From Aculops lycopersici (taxonomy: Eukaryota > Arthropoda > Arachnida > Trombidiformes > Eriophyidae): a DNA stretch of 64,000 bases. Positions 12,677-21,329 of this stretch are shown piece by piece. Both the position numbers and the translations under genes were made by a program. Position 1 is the first letter of the stretch, and every line of letters begins with the position of its first letter. The stretch covers positions 2,103,521 through 2,167,520 of the forward strand of contig WNKI01000005.1 in NCBI GenBank assembly GCA_015350385.1. Direction: 5' to 3'. Under the pieces are notes generated by a model. It made no database searches. It saw nothing but the letters and a program-made list of their open reading frames with translations, and was not told the DNA's origin.

Positions 12677-12697
12677 AAATTTGAAAATTTCAAATTT
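12677..12697. repeat. 21-bp A/T-rich palindrome
   Basis: AAATTTGAAA, one central A, then its exact reverse complement. It lies about 370 bases upstream of the RPL24 start and could be a protein-binding site or chance in AT-rich DNA. Confidence 0.7.
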
Positions 12698-13064
12698 CGC
12701 GCTCCAAAAAGGGGGCGTGGCGCGTGTGCATTCCGGATGCACAGTGCTGCGTTTTTCCATTGACTTAACACAGGATTCGGTCCATGGATGCTTCTCACAG
12801 TCAATGCGCGCCGCTCTCGGTCACACAGAGAAACGCATGCTATCCGAAAGGCTAAGCATGTGCTCAGGGTACTCGAACAAACCTCAATATAATTCAGGTT
12901 GTATTATTACTCAATTTATGAAGATAACTATTAATATTTAGCCGATATCACCGGCCCAACAAGAGGATATTCTGTCAATATTTTGAATAGGCACCACTAT
13001 TACAAGGGCCACCTCTCTATATAACTTATTAGTTTTGTATAATTAATCCAAACCTAGCCTAAAG

Positions 13065-13773
13065 ATGAAGTAAGTTGCACGCCAACAATCCATGTTTCGG
13101 GCCGTCGAACCGGTCAACTCCTCTATTGTTTATTGACGCCAAACCCATTTAACTAACCCAAAATCTGTCTTTCTTAATTTCATTCAAAAGGTTGGAACTC
13201 TGCTCCTACAGTGGCTACAAGATCTACCCAGGTCATGGGAAGAGAATGGTGAAGGCCGACGGAAAGGTGAGTGCCATTATCCACAACAATGGTTGCGGTT
13301 GTTGCATCTTTGTCTTGCCTGAGTTATCAGTTTACTAACATATGCATCCATTAATATATTCTAAACGATTATCGCAGGTGTACACATTCTTGAACTCAAA
13401 GTGTGAACGTTCTCACTTGATGCGAAGAAATCCACGTAAGATTACCTGGACTGTCCTCTACAGAAGACAACACAAACGTACCAAGGAAGAAGAGCACACT
13501 AAGAAGAGATCTAAGCGTATTGTCAAGACTCAGCGTGCTATTGTCGGTGCTAGTTTAGCTGAAATTTTGGCCAAGAGAAATCAGAAGCCAGAGGTCCGCA
13601 AGGCACAGCGTGAGAAGACAGAGCAAGCGATCAAGGAGAAGAAGTTGAAGGAGAAGAAGGCCAAGGCTAAGGAACGTCAACCACCCCCAAAGGTAGCCAC
13701 CAAGCTAAGCAAGCAAACCAAGGCCCCCAAGAACGTTATGCCAAAGGCGCCACGCGTCGGCGGTAAGCGCTAA
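13065..13773 (+). CDS. RPL24: 60S ribosomal protein eL24
   Basis: Large-subunit ribosomal protein. Exons 13065-13069 (ATG AA), 13191-13266 and 13378-13773, joined by GT-AG introns of 121 and 111 bases, give 158 residues. The protein begins MKLELCSYSGYKIYPGHGKR, continues YTFLNSKCERSHLMRRNPRK and ITWTVLYRRQHK, then GASLAEILAKRNQKPEVRKAQRE, and ends in the family's Lys/Ala-rich tail with APRVGGKR-type residues. The Cys pair at 6 and 36 is what remains of the archaeal zinc ribbon. A first coding exon of only five bases fits a conserved ribosomal-protein gene layout. Polyadenylation signals lie at 13773-13778 and 13799-13804. Confidence 0.97.
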
Positions 13774-13798
13774 ATAAACTTGGTGACTTCGCTGTAAG

Positions 13799-13804
13799 AA
13801 TAAA
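13799..13804 (+). terminator. RPL24 polyadenylation signal
   Basis: AATAAA 26 bases past the stop codon; a second one overlaps the stop at 13773-13778. Confidence 0.6.
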
Positions 13805-13894
13805 TCCAGAAAATGACCAATATAAGTGTTTAATGATCTACATAGGCTCGAAATTCTGGTGGTGTTAAGCGTGTGTGTGAGACTAGGTCTTTGG

Positions 13895-13900
13895 TTTATT
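13895..13900 (-). terminator. ISCU polyadenylation signal
   Basis: Minus-strand AATAAA about 80 bases past the ISCU stop, convergent with RPL24. Confidence 0.6.
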
Positions 13901-13977
13901 TTGCAACAGATTCACATTTGTTGTAATTGGGTGTTTCTTGGAACAAAATACATCACTTGAGTTTACTAAGCCTTCAT

Positions 13978-14493
13978 TCAATCTTTGGATTCCGACTTCT
14001 GTCTGGCTGATTCCGCAGCTAGTCTCTTCTCTTTGACATCCTTCAAGGCAGCTTTAATAGCGTCCTCAGCTAACATTGAACAATGAAGCTTAACTGGTGG
14101 TAAACTGAGCTCCTTAGCGATGTGACTGTTCTTGATTTCACCTGCTTGTTCCATGGTCTTACCTTTCACCCATTCAGTGGCTAGTGAGCTTGAAGCGATA
14201 GCAGAGCCACAGCCAAAAGTCTTGAATTTGGCCTCGATGATCTTGCCATCCTTGTCAACTTTGATTTGTAATTTCATCACATCTCCACAAGCTGGTGCTC
14301 CAACTAATCCTGTACCGACATCTGGATCGTCTTTCTTCAAAGAGCCAACGTTTCTTGGGTTTTCGTAATGATCAATAACCTTCTCGTGATAATTTCTTGT
14401 TGTAGTTGCATTTACTCCCTGCATTCCTTGTGATAAGATGCGAGCTCTGCCGCATGGAATAGCCAACTTAGTGGCGTTCCAAAGGTTATTCAT
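13978..14493 (-). CDS. ISCU: Iron-sulfur cluster assembly scaffold ISCU
   Basis: Mitochondrial scaffold on which [2Fe-2S] clusters are built with NFS1, frataxin and ferredoxin, then passed on by HSPA9/HSC20. The 171-residue product has a basic presequence (about 1-33), then YHEKVIDHYENPRNVGSL. The cluster ligands are all present: Cys69 and Asp71 in PACGDV, Cys95 in FGCGSA, His137 and Cys138 in LHCSML. The chaperone-recognition LPPVK sits at 131-135. The C-terminal tail (EKRLAAESARQKSESKD) is a little longer than usual. Single exon, ATG start. Divergent from the 14959 gene, convergent with RPL24. Confidence 0.97.
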   Translation of the reverse strand: MNNLWNATKLAIPCGRARILSQGMQGVNATTTRNYHEKVIDHYENPRNVGSLKKDDPDVGTGLVGAPACGDVMKLQIKVDKDGKIIEAKFKTFGCGSAIASSSLATEWVKGKTMEQAGEIKNSHIAKELSLPPVKLHCSMLAEDAIKAALKDVKEKRLAAESARQKSESKD

Positions 14494-14958
14494 AGTGAAT
14501 TAGGTTATAATACTTGTAATTTAATTGATTCTTCCCTGATTTATACTTGAAAAATGTTCAATCTCGATAATCGTATTGAAATAGCGTGCAATTTGTTAGA
14601 ATGAGGTTTCTTTTGTTTACGTTTTGTGCGAGAGTTTCGGCTGTCTTCTTTACGTCGTGAATTCTTCTACGCGAAAACGCGTGCAGATAAACTCGTCTCT
14701 GGCTTACTTGGCCACAAGCCTTGCAATTAGTAGTCATTCCATATATTATTATCGTTCTGATGTCATATCAAAACTATGTAATACATTAAATTGAAAACTA
14801 TAGAACAATCAATCGGATTCAGAACGAGCAGGTCAATTTCTAAAGTTTAGACCGGCGGCTTTCCAGAAATTTCGCCACCCCAAAGATGCACAATATCAGT
14901 CCCACATGTTGGATTGGATTGATACTACAGTCCTTTTATAAACCTAGAGAGCAAAGTC
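14494..14958. promoter_or_regulatory. Divergent promoter region ISCU / coiled-coil protein
   Basis: 465 bases separating two divergently read starts and containing no ORF of note. It must contain both promoters; no TATA box at a convincing distance was seen. Confidence 0.5.
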
Positions 14959-15699
14959 ATGACATCCAAAGAATCTTCTAAAGATGAGTTGGATAATACT
15001 AACAGTCGCCCGATTGTTTCTTTTTCAATGTCCCACGCCTTGAGCTTTGTTAGACAAAGACAAGAGGAAAGGGAGAGAGCAAAACAAGAGGAGGAGCAAG
15101 CTGCTAACGAGGCAGCAAAAGAGAAGGCTAGAGAAAAGAGGAAACGGCGTCGCGAAAATCAGAAGCTGGCCAGAGCTCGAGCTAAGGAGAGATTAGAGGC
15201 TGACGGTGCGATATGTAATGCAACTGAGGAACTCAATGATGATGCAATTAAGAAAGAGACTCAACACGATGGTACAAACTCCCACTCTATAACCATTCAA
15301 TCTGGCGACCTACCTGCAAGTACTCCCGAGTTTACGAACACCTGTGATCATGATAGAGGCTCTAAGAGGCCACGAAATTGTATGGACGATGACGAAGACC
15401 ACGGCGCCTCTAGCGATCGTGAGTCGCAACCGCCACCGGTGGCAGAACTGAAGGTGAAGAAGAAGAGAAAGAGAAAGAAGAGGAAGGTAGTACAACAAAA
15501 CGTAACCTCTGAAAGTGAAGCCCAGGAGAAGTCGGAGTCAATTTTCAATAAATCATCTCTCACTACCTCGCCAAGTCTCATGCAACCCAATGGCACTAAC
15601 GCAAACATTGCGCCTGCCACTCAAGACCCGACTAGAACCAGAGCATTATTCATACCTCGTGCCTTAATGTTGAAAAAGACTCATCGAGTGGAGGAATAG
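14959..15699 (+). CDS. Unrecognised basic coiled-coil nuclear-type protein
   Basis: Not recognised. The 246-residue product starts at an ATG at 14959 and is highly charged. Residues about 33-85 are an Arg/Lys/Glu/Ala-rich predicted coiled coil (RQRQEERERAKQEEEQAA and onward to KERLEA). Residues 90-160 are acidic and Ser/Thr-rich. A strong lysine/arginine cluster (KVKKKRKRKKRKV, about 165-177) is a likely nuclear or nucleolar targeting signal. The C-terminus FIPRALMLKKTHRVEE is a compact, possibly conserved motif. The coding character is good, with no stop over 740 bases in AT-moderate DNA. It shares an upstream region with ISCU. A role in the nucleus is inference only. Confidence 0.7.
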   Translation: MTSKESSKDELDNTNSRPIVSFSMSHALSFVRQRQEERERAKQEEEQAANEAAKEKAREKRKRRRENQKLARARAKERLEADGAICNATEELNDDAIKKETQHDGTNSHSITIQSGDLPASTPEFTNTCDHDRGSKRPRNCMDDDEDHGASSDRESQPPPVAELKVKKKRKRKKRKVVQQNVTSESEAQEKSESIFNKSSLTTSPSLMQPNGTNANIAPATQDPTRTRALFIPRALMLKKTHRVEE

Positions 15700-15910
15700 T
15701 AGGTACCATGACGATTGAGATTAGTAACTGCAACAAGGATGATGTTGATCCCCATTTCTGTTGGCCAACTTCAAAAAAGTCTGACGTTATAATCTCACTT
15801 CAGAAAATCTTTCCCAGGCGATGATTTTGGATCTAAAAATCGAGGACTCAATATGCTTAACTAGAAATAAGATTTATAGGACATTAAGCCCGTAAGATTT
15901 GATTATATAC

Positions 15911-15931
15911 TACACACACACACACACACAT

Positions 15932-15969
<38 letters not shown>
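15911..15969. repeat. Compound (CA)n(TA)n microsatellite
   Basis: About 10 CA units, a short TAGA interruption and about 18 TA units. Confidence 0.95.
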
Positions 15970-15973
<4 letters not shown>

Positions 15974-16475
15974 TTATAGAGGGAAAGGGTGGAAAGAAGA
16001 ACAGAGATTGATAAACTAACTATTGCGATTCACCCCCTAGCCTTTTGCTTCATTTCGACTGTAACTCGAGCCGCCTGTTGATCTTCAAACTTCATCAATC
16101 GCGGCCTCAGTAATTTGCTAATCTAATGCAGCCGTAGTCTTTTTTCAATGCACACAGAGTCTATACCTCCAATCAACTGGTGGCCATACTCACCCACTGG
16201 GGTACACGTATCGACTGGCTCTCAGCAGTTGGCCTACTTGGGGTCTGCGTCTCGATAACCTTGTGGTTTGTGTCTACGTAGCCTGCAAGCTCTAAGTGAT
16301 ATGAGACTAGCTATCCATCTTTGTGATCACCTGGCGGTCGACTGACTGTTCAAATAAGTGCATGAGTCTCGGAGAACTAACGGCAAATCTTCAGTGCGTT
16401 CAAGGTGTCCAAAGCGAACACATTGAATCAAGTCGAGGGGAAGAGCAGAGGGTATTGATCAGACACATTGTGATT

Positions 16476-16482
16476 TATATAA
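16476..16482 (+). promoter_or_regulatory. TATA box of the silk-like gene
   Basis: TATATAA about 130 bases upstream of the ATG. This is a suitable place if the 5' UTR is about 100 bases, and the A/C-rich leader fits. A TATA promoter is typical of a strongly or tissue-specifically expressed secretory gene. Confidence 0.5.
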
Positions 16483-16611
16483 TATAATTTAACATTTGAT
16501 TTTATCACAATCAAAAAGTCTCTATCACAAGACACATCTACAACAACAAACACAAAACAGTAATAACACTACACAACCACCTACACCACAACCACCTACA
16601 CATCAACCAAA

Positions 16612-19349
16612 ATGAAGTACATCAACAGCAGAAGCATCACATTGGCGGTAGCCATCGGCATGGCCGCACTATTGTGCTCCATCGAAGCCCGTCCACAAGC
16701 CTCCGCCGTCGGAGTGGTTGGCCGTAGTCTCAGCAACTTTGCCGGAGCTGCAGCGGCCGCCGTCTCGGGAGCTGCTGGCGCAAGCGGAAGTGGAGCTGCG
16801 GCTGCCACTGGAGCCGCAGGTGGATCTGGATCAGGAGCTGCTTCGGCTGCTTCGGGTGCCGCAGGAGGAAGCGGAGCTGCCTCGTCAGCCGCGGCTGGCG
16901 GAAAGGGTGGCGCAGCTGCCTCGGGTGCCGCTGGAGGTTCTGGATCGGCCGCTGCCGCCGGAGCTGCCGGTGGTTCTGGATCAGGATCAGCCGCCGCCGC
17001 TGGAGCTGCTGGACTACATGGAGGAGCTGCCGGCGCTGCTGCCGCCGGAGCTGCAGGTGGAATCGGAAGTGGATCGGCTGCCGCCGCTGGAGCTGCTGGA
17101 GGACACGGAGGAGCCGCTGGAGCTGCCGCTGCTGGAGCTGCCGGTGGATCGGGATCCGCTAGCTCTGCCGCCTCAGGAGCCGCAGGCGGCTCGGGATCCG
17201 CTAGCTCTGCTGCCTCGGGTGCCACTGGAGGTTCCGGATCGGGATCAGCCGCTGCCGCCGGAGCTGCTGGAGGAAGTGGATCAGGATCAGCCGCGTCTGC
17301 TGCAGGAGCCGCCGGTGGTAAGGGAGGATCGGGAGCTGCTTCGGCTGCCTCGGGCGCCGCTGGAGGAAGTGGGTCGGCCGCCGCCGCTGGAGCTGCCGGT
17401 GGTTCTGGATCGGGATCAGCCGCTGCCGCTGGAGCTGCTGGTGGGTCGGGATCAGGATCAGCCGCTGCTGCTGGAGCCGCTGGTGGACATGGAGGAGCTG
17501 CCGCCGCTGGAGCTGCAGGTGGAAGCGGAAGCGGGTCTGCTGCCTCGTCGGCCGCCTCAGGTGGACACGGTGGATCTGGTGCCGCCTCGGCTGCCTCAGC
17601 CGCCGGTGGTCGCGGAGGTTCGGGATCAGCTGCTGCTGCTGGAGCTGCCGGAGGACATGGAGGAGCCGCTGGAGCTGCCGCCTCTGGAGCTGCAGGTGGA
17701 AGCGGAAGCGGGTCTGCTGCCTCGTCGGCTGCCTCAGGTGGACGTGGGGGCGCCGCCTCGGCTGCCTCAGCCGCTGGTGGACGTGGAGGTTCGGGAGCGG
17801 CTGCCTCAGCTGCTGGATCCAAAGGTACGTAGTTGATTCATTATTCCAAGTGTTCATTATTTTGTACACTAAATTTCAATTATATGTGCTAAACGGAAGT
17901 GATTGATGTCGCTAATAGTTTGGGCGGTGGGCTAACGAGGGCGATGACCTCATCTGCTCAGAGTCCCAGGGTCACAGCTTTTCTCTCGTTAATTGTAGCA
18001 GTGGGCAGTGGTTGTGGTGGTAGTGAACAAACAACAGGTGACTTCCGGTTCTCACATCTTCAATTTGTCTCCGATCTGCTTGCTTTTGCGCAGATTTGAG
18101 TCAACTGGTGTGCGATCTAGAGGATGGCCAACTCTTCTTCATCTTGTGGTTAATTTCTGATTTACCTCTGAAGAATTGGATTCATCCTCTGTGAAGTTTG
18201 AAGAATTAGCTGTGACCTTGAGCTCGCCTACTGGCAGTTGATATCAGAGTCTAGTGAGTTATGGCAACCTTAATGTACGGACACATAATGTGAGACATCT
18301 CTCTTGCTCCTAGCCTATACAAAAACAAATAGACTCTACTCCAAACTTCATCATCATGACTACACACGAACGTAAATGTAATCTTATTATATGAATATCC
18401 AAATGTGACGCTCCCTTTGCCGCATCTCTCATCCACCTTAGCCACCCAAATCACACTCGTCACTGGTGCGCGGGCCAAGCGTCAGGTTACCACTGAGCTT
18501 GACGGAACGGAAGCCGAGGCCATTCCTCACTTAGGTTTGGATGCCATCATGACCGACTCGGCGACACCTGAGGCCCTGGAGGCGGCCGTGGACTCGGCTA
18601 AGCAATCTACAGCTGCAACTGTTCAACCATCCACTTCAACGGATAGCAACAGCGACAACAATGCATCAACCTTATTAATGACCACCGAGACTTCGAGCGC
18701 AACACTGGAGGTGCCGACCGAAGCAAGCGTTGATTCCACCACAACAGCAGCGCCCGCGACAACCACCACTACCTCCACCAGTACCACAATTACGCCAAAA
18801 GTGAAGTTGCTAACCGTGGCCAAAAAAGCATCTAAGGCTCTGCCAAATAAGCCTTCTAGTTCCACTTCCGGCAAATCCAGCCACAAGGTTCTCAAGAAGC
18901 GATTGCGGGTTCCTAATGTGAGAGGTTCAAGTGTGCCAACAGAGGGGCCATCAAGCTCTAGCTCGAATGAAAAGTCTCACAGTGTTGCCCTGGACTCATT
19001 GAGGGCCTTAGCGGCTGCCAATGAGAAAGCTGTTGCGCCAGCAGGTGTCAGGCCTTGCGACAGGGTCACCCCTTCGGGCGGCTCATCCTCGAAGGCCAGC
19101 ATCTTGAAGCAAATCAGCAATTCTGTCGACTCGTTGATGAAGGGAAACTCACGCGCCATCTTGGCCTTGTGGGTAATCAATCCCACCGAGTCAAGAAGGA
19201 GTGAAGACAACAAAAAACCGACCTCGCACAAGATTATCAAAAAGACTCTGACCAAGAGGTTACCTGCAACCACAAGCGCACCTGCAACCACCAGTGCGCC
19301 AACAACCACTAGCGTACCTACCAATACCACTTGTTGTTGTTGTCATTGA
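16612..19349 (+). CDS. Secreted Gly/Ala/Ser silk-like protein with Thr/Ser-rich C-terminal half
   Basis: Two exons, 16612-17824 and 18442-19349, join in phase (AAA G|GTACGT ... CTTAG|CC ACC), giving 706 residues. Residues 1-26 are a signal peptide (MKYINSRSITLAVAIGMAAL and on), with mature RPQAS. Residues 45-400 are about 25 imperfect repeats built from GAAGGSGSGSAAAA-like units, with GGHGG, GGRGG and GGKGG variants, as in silk fibroins or flexible structural proteins. Exon 2 opens ITLVTGARAKRQVTTELDG, containing a dibasic RAKR convertase-type site. It continues with Ser/Thr-rich, likely O-glycosylated sequence, a basic middle and PATTSA-like repeats, ending in four cysteines and a His. It could instead be a cuticle or egg-coat protein. 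The family is not recognised. The 18405 codon is GTG, so exon 2 has no start of its own. Confidence 0.78.
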
Positions 19350-20242
19350 TGTTGTTGTCCTCCTAGAGTCTAAAACAGCACCAACTCCACTAGAACCACC
19401 ACCATAGCCGCTAAATTTGTTTTAACAAACCAAATCAGACTAACTAACGTAACATAACATTCACCCACATGACGACCGACTCTGGACGCATCCAAATGAA
19501 TTGGCCACAAACAACATAGGACGCCGTTAAACGACTAATTTAGAGGAGCAATAAATAAATAGCAATTAAATAAAGTATGAATGTCGATAAGTAGATGAGG
19601 GATATAGAGGAGAGGGCGAGGGAATCAACAGGTTGGCTGCGCGTCTCGCTAGTCAGGGAAAAAGCGCAGCTTTGACGAGGATAACGACGAGCACCTAAGC
19701 CGTTGAAGCGATTTACAGTTACCAAAAGTCGCAGTACTTGGATAGAATGTAGTTTGGCGCAAGAAGCGAGAGTTTCCCATTCAGTTAGCCAGTAAGTCAA
19801 CCAGTCAGTCAGTCAGTCAGTGAGTTTGGCGGGCAGGCGGTGGATTCGTCAGCTCATCTAGCTAACGAGTTGAACCGACAAGAAACTTGTAAACTTGACT
19901 GTCAAGTTAACTGGCGTTAGGCTAACTGGATAGCGAGTGCATTGGCCAGCAAATGGAAGTTGAAGGGCTAACATGTTGGCCGGCTGGCTGGCAGCGTTAG
20001 TAGTGGTGATGGTGGTCGTCGTCGTCGTCATCGTCCCTATGAGGTTTTGGCCGGAGTTTTCAGCGGCTAAGCGACAAACAAACGAAAAATTTTAGAGATA
20101 AACCAAGCGACTGATTTCGCTTCAACAAGTGTCTGTGTAAACCATTACCGAATTCTTTCTTCTCTTTATTGAGCACATCCTTGGCCACTTATTCCTTCGT
20201 ATGCAACGAGCGAAACTCTCGAGTTAGAGGGTCGAAGAGTTT
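19350..20242. other. Non-coding region after silk-like gene
   Basis: Contains GTC/CAG-rich short tandem stretches (CAGT repeats at about 19801-19822, GTC/GTG repeat at about 20005-20030). No supported gene. A Thr/Pro-rich frame continues just past the silk-gene stop in another phase (see findings). Confidence 0.5.
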
Positions 20243-20491
20243 TTAGATCTTCTGCGGGCCGTTGAGATACTGATTATGCCGCAACGACTGTAGCGATTCT
20301 ATCGGCGGCGAGGGCGGCAGTGGTCTTAGTTGATGGCGATTGTGATGGCTGAGAAGCGTGAGCAAAAGCGCATCGTTTAATTGTGTGCCCATCCAAATCT
20401 CGTCGTTGCGAAGAACTAACGCAGGTTGCTCTTCGGTGAGCTTAGCGGCAATGGAGACGGCGGAGGCAACTTGTTGCATCGCCGTGGCCAT
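20243..20491 (-). CDS. Candidate small protein, unrecognised
   Basis: From an ATG at 20491 an 82-codon frame reads MATAMQQVASAVSIAAKL, TEEQPALVLRNDEIWMGTQL, LLTLLSHHNR and a proline-rich tail to TAA at 20243. The composition (balanced hydrophobic and charged residues, few Cys) looks more like a real globular or helical protein than the neighbouring accidental frames. The frame is open upstream to a GTG at 20539, so it could be the last exon of a spliced gene. No family is recognised. Confidence 0.3.
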   Translation of the reverse strand: MATAMQQVASAVSIAAKLTEEQPALVLRNDEIWMGTQLNDALLLTLLSHHNRHQLRPLPPSPPIESLQSLRHNQYLNGPQKI

Positions 20492-21329
20492 CGGCGGCCA
20501 GGTGAGCGCAAGTGTGTCGTTGCTGTTGCAAGCAGTCACCTTGTTGGACGGCGACTAGCTTATCTCGCTGCGCAAATCTCTCGGCTTCTTGTTGGCAAGA
20601 CGCCGGCCGAGAGTCTGTTCGCTTTCATTGTGCCGCCTCCACCAGTGTAGCCGTTTGACTTGCAACTTTCATGGAAGTGGACAAGAAGGTGGGAAAGTAC
20701 GCCGCCAGTGTGGCCAGTCGGGGAGATAGGCTCGGTGGTGGCTGGCAGGGTACAGGGGAGGAGCTGAACTCCGACTGGGAGCAAGAGAAAGAAAGAGAGA
20801 GAAAGAGAGAGCCGTTGACCTGGCTGGTTTCACTCGCTTGCCAAGAGTGAGATTCAAGAGGAGAAAGTGAATCCGATTGTCGGCGTCTCTGTCTCAGTGG
20901 CTGTCGTGAGGCTTTAGTGGGGAAGACCCAGCGACCGAGCGAAAGCGAGAGTGATTCTGCACGAAATCCCAGAGGCGCTTACCTTATGCTTGATCTGGCC
21001 GCCGGATAGGAGCAGAGCTTAACTTTGCCACCAATCAGCTGATCAGCTTCCTTTGCTCGATTTTCACCTCCCCCAGACACTTGTTGTCTCGTCATCAGAT
21101 TTTATTGTGAGTATTCTCAAAAGAGAGAAAGCGAGTAGCCTGCCTGGCAGTCAGCCAAAAAGAGTGACAGTCAGACAAATGGAATGAAATGAAATGAGAT
21201 GTGAGCCTCGTGTTTGCCTGGGGAAGCGGGAATCAATGATTGAGCAACCTGATCTTGGGACAAACGAGCGCGTTACCAGCGTCATTAATAGTGGCACTAA
21301 TAATAATTGTAATCTCAAGTTCCAAAACC
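20492..21329. other. Upstream region of CLIP protease
   Basis: No supported gene. GA-rich stretch at about 20785-20810. It should contain the promoter and 5' UTR of the protease. Confidence 0.4.

Larger units (their letters stand above)
11406..13064. other. Intergenic region with palindromes, no clear gene
   Basis: No convincing ORF. It contains a perfect 14-bp inverted repeat (11801-11845), a perfect 21-bp A/T palindrome (12677-12697), and a GTGCAT/ATGCAC inverted pair (12727-12743) close to a GGGGGCGTGG box at about 12710-12720. The last few hundred bases should hold the RPL24 promoter. Confidence 0.5.
15700..16611. other. Intergenic region with CA/TA microsatellite and silk-gene promoter
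   Basis: Holds the 3' UTR of the 14959 gene, a compound (CA)n(TA)n repeat, and in its last 200 bases the promoter and an A/C-rich 5' UTR of the silk-like gene. No other gene is seen. Confidence 0.6.

Noticed and set aside
16596..17869. Long open frames on the minus strand and in other plus frames across the silk-like exon
   Set aside because: They arise from the GC-rich Gly/Ala/Ser codon repeats; the plus frame alone has a signal peptide, an in-phase splice junction and a TATA promoter.
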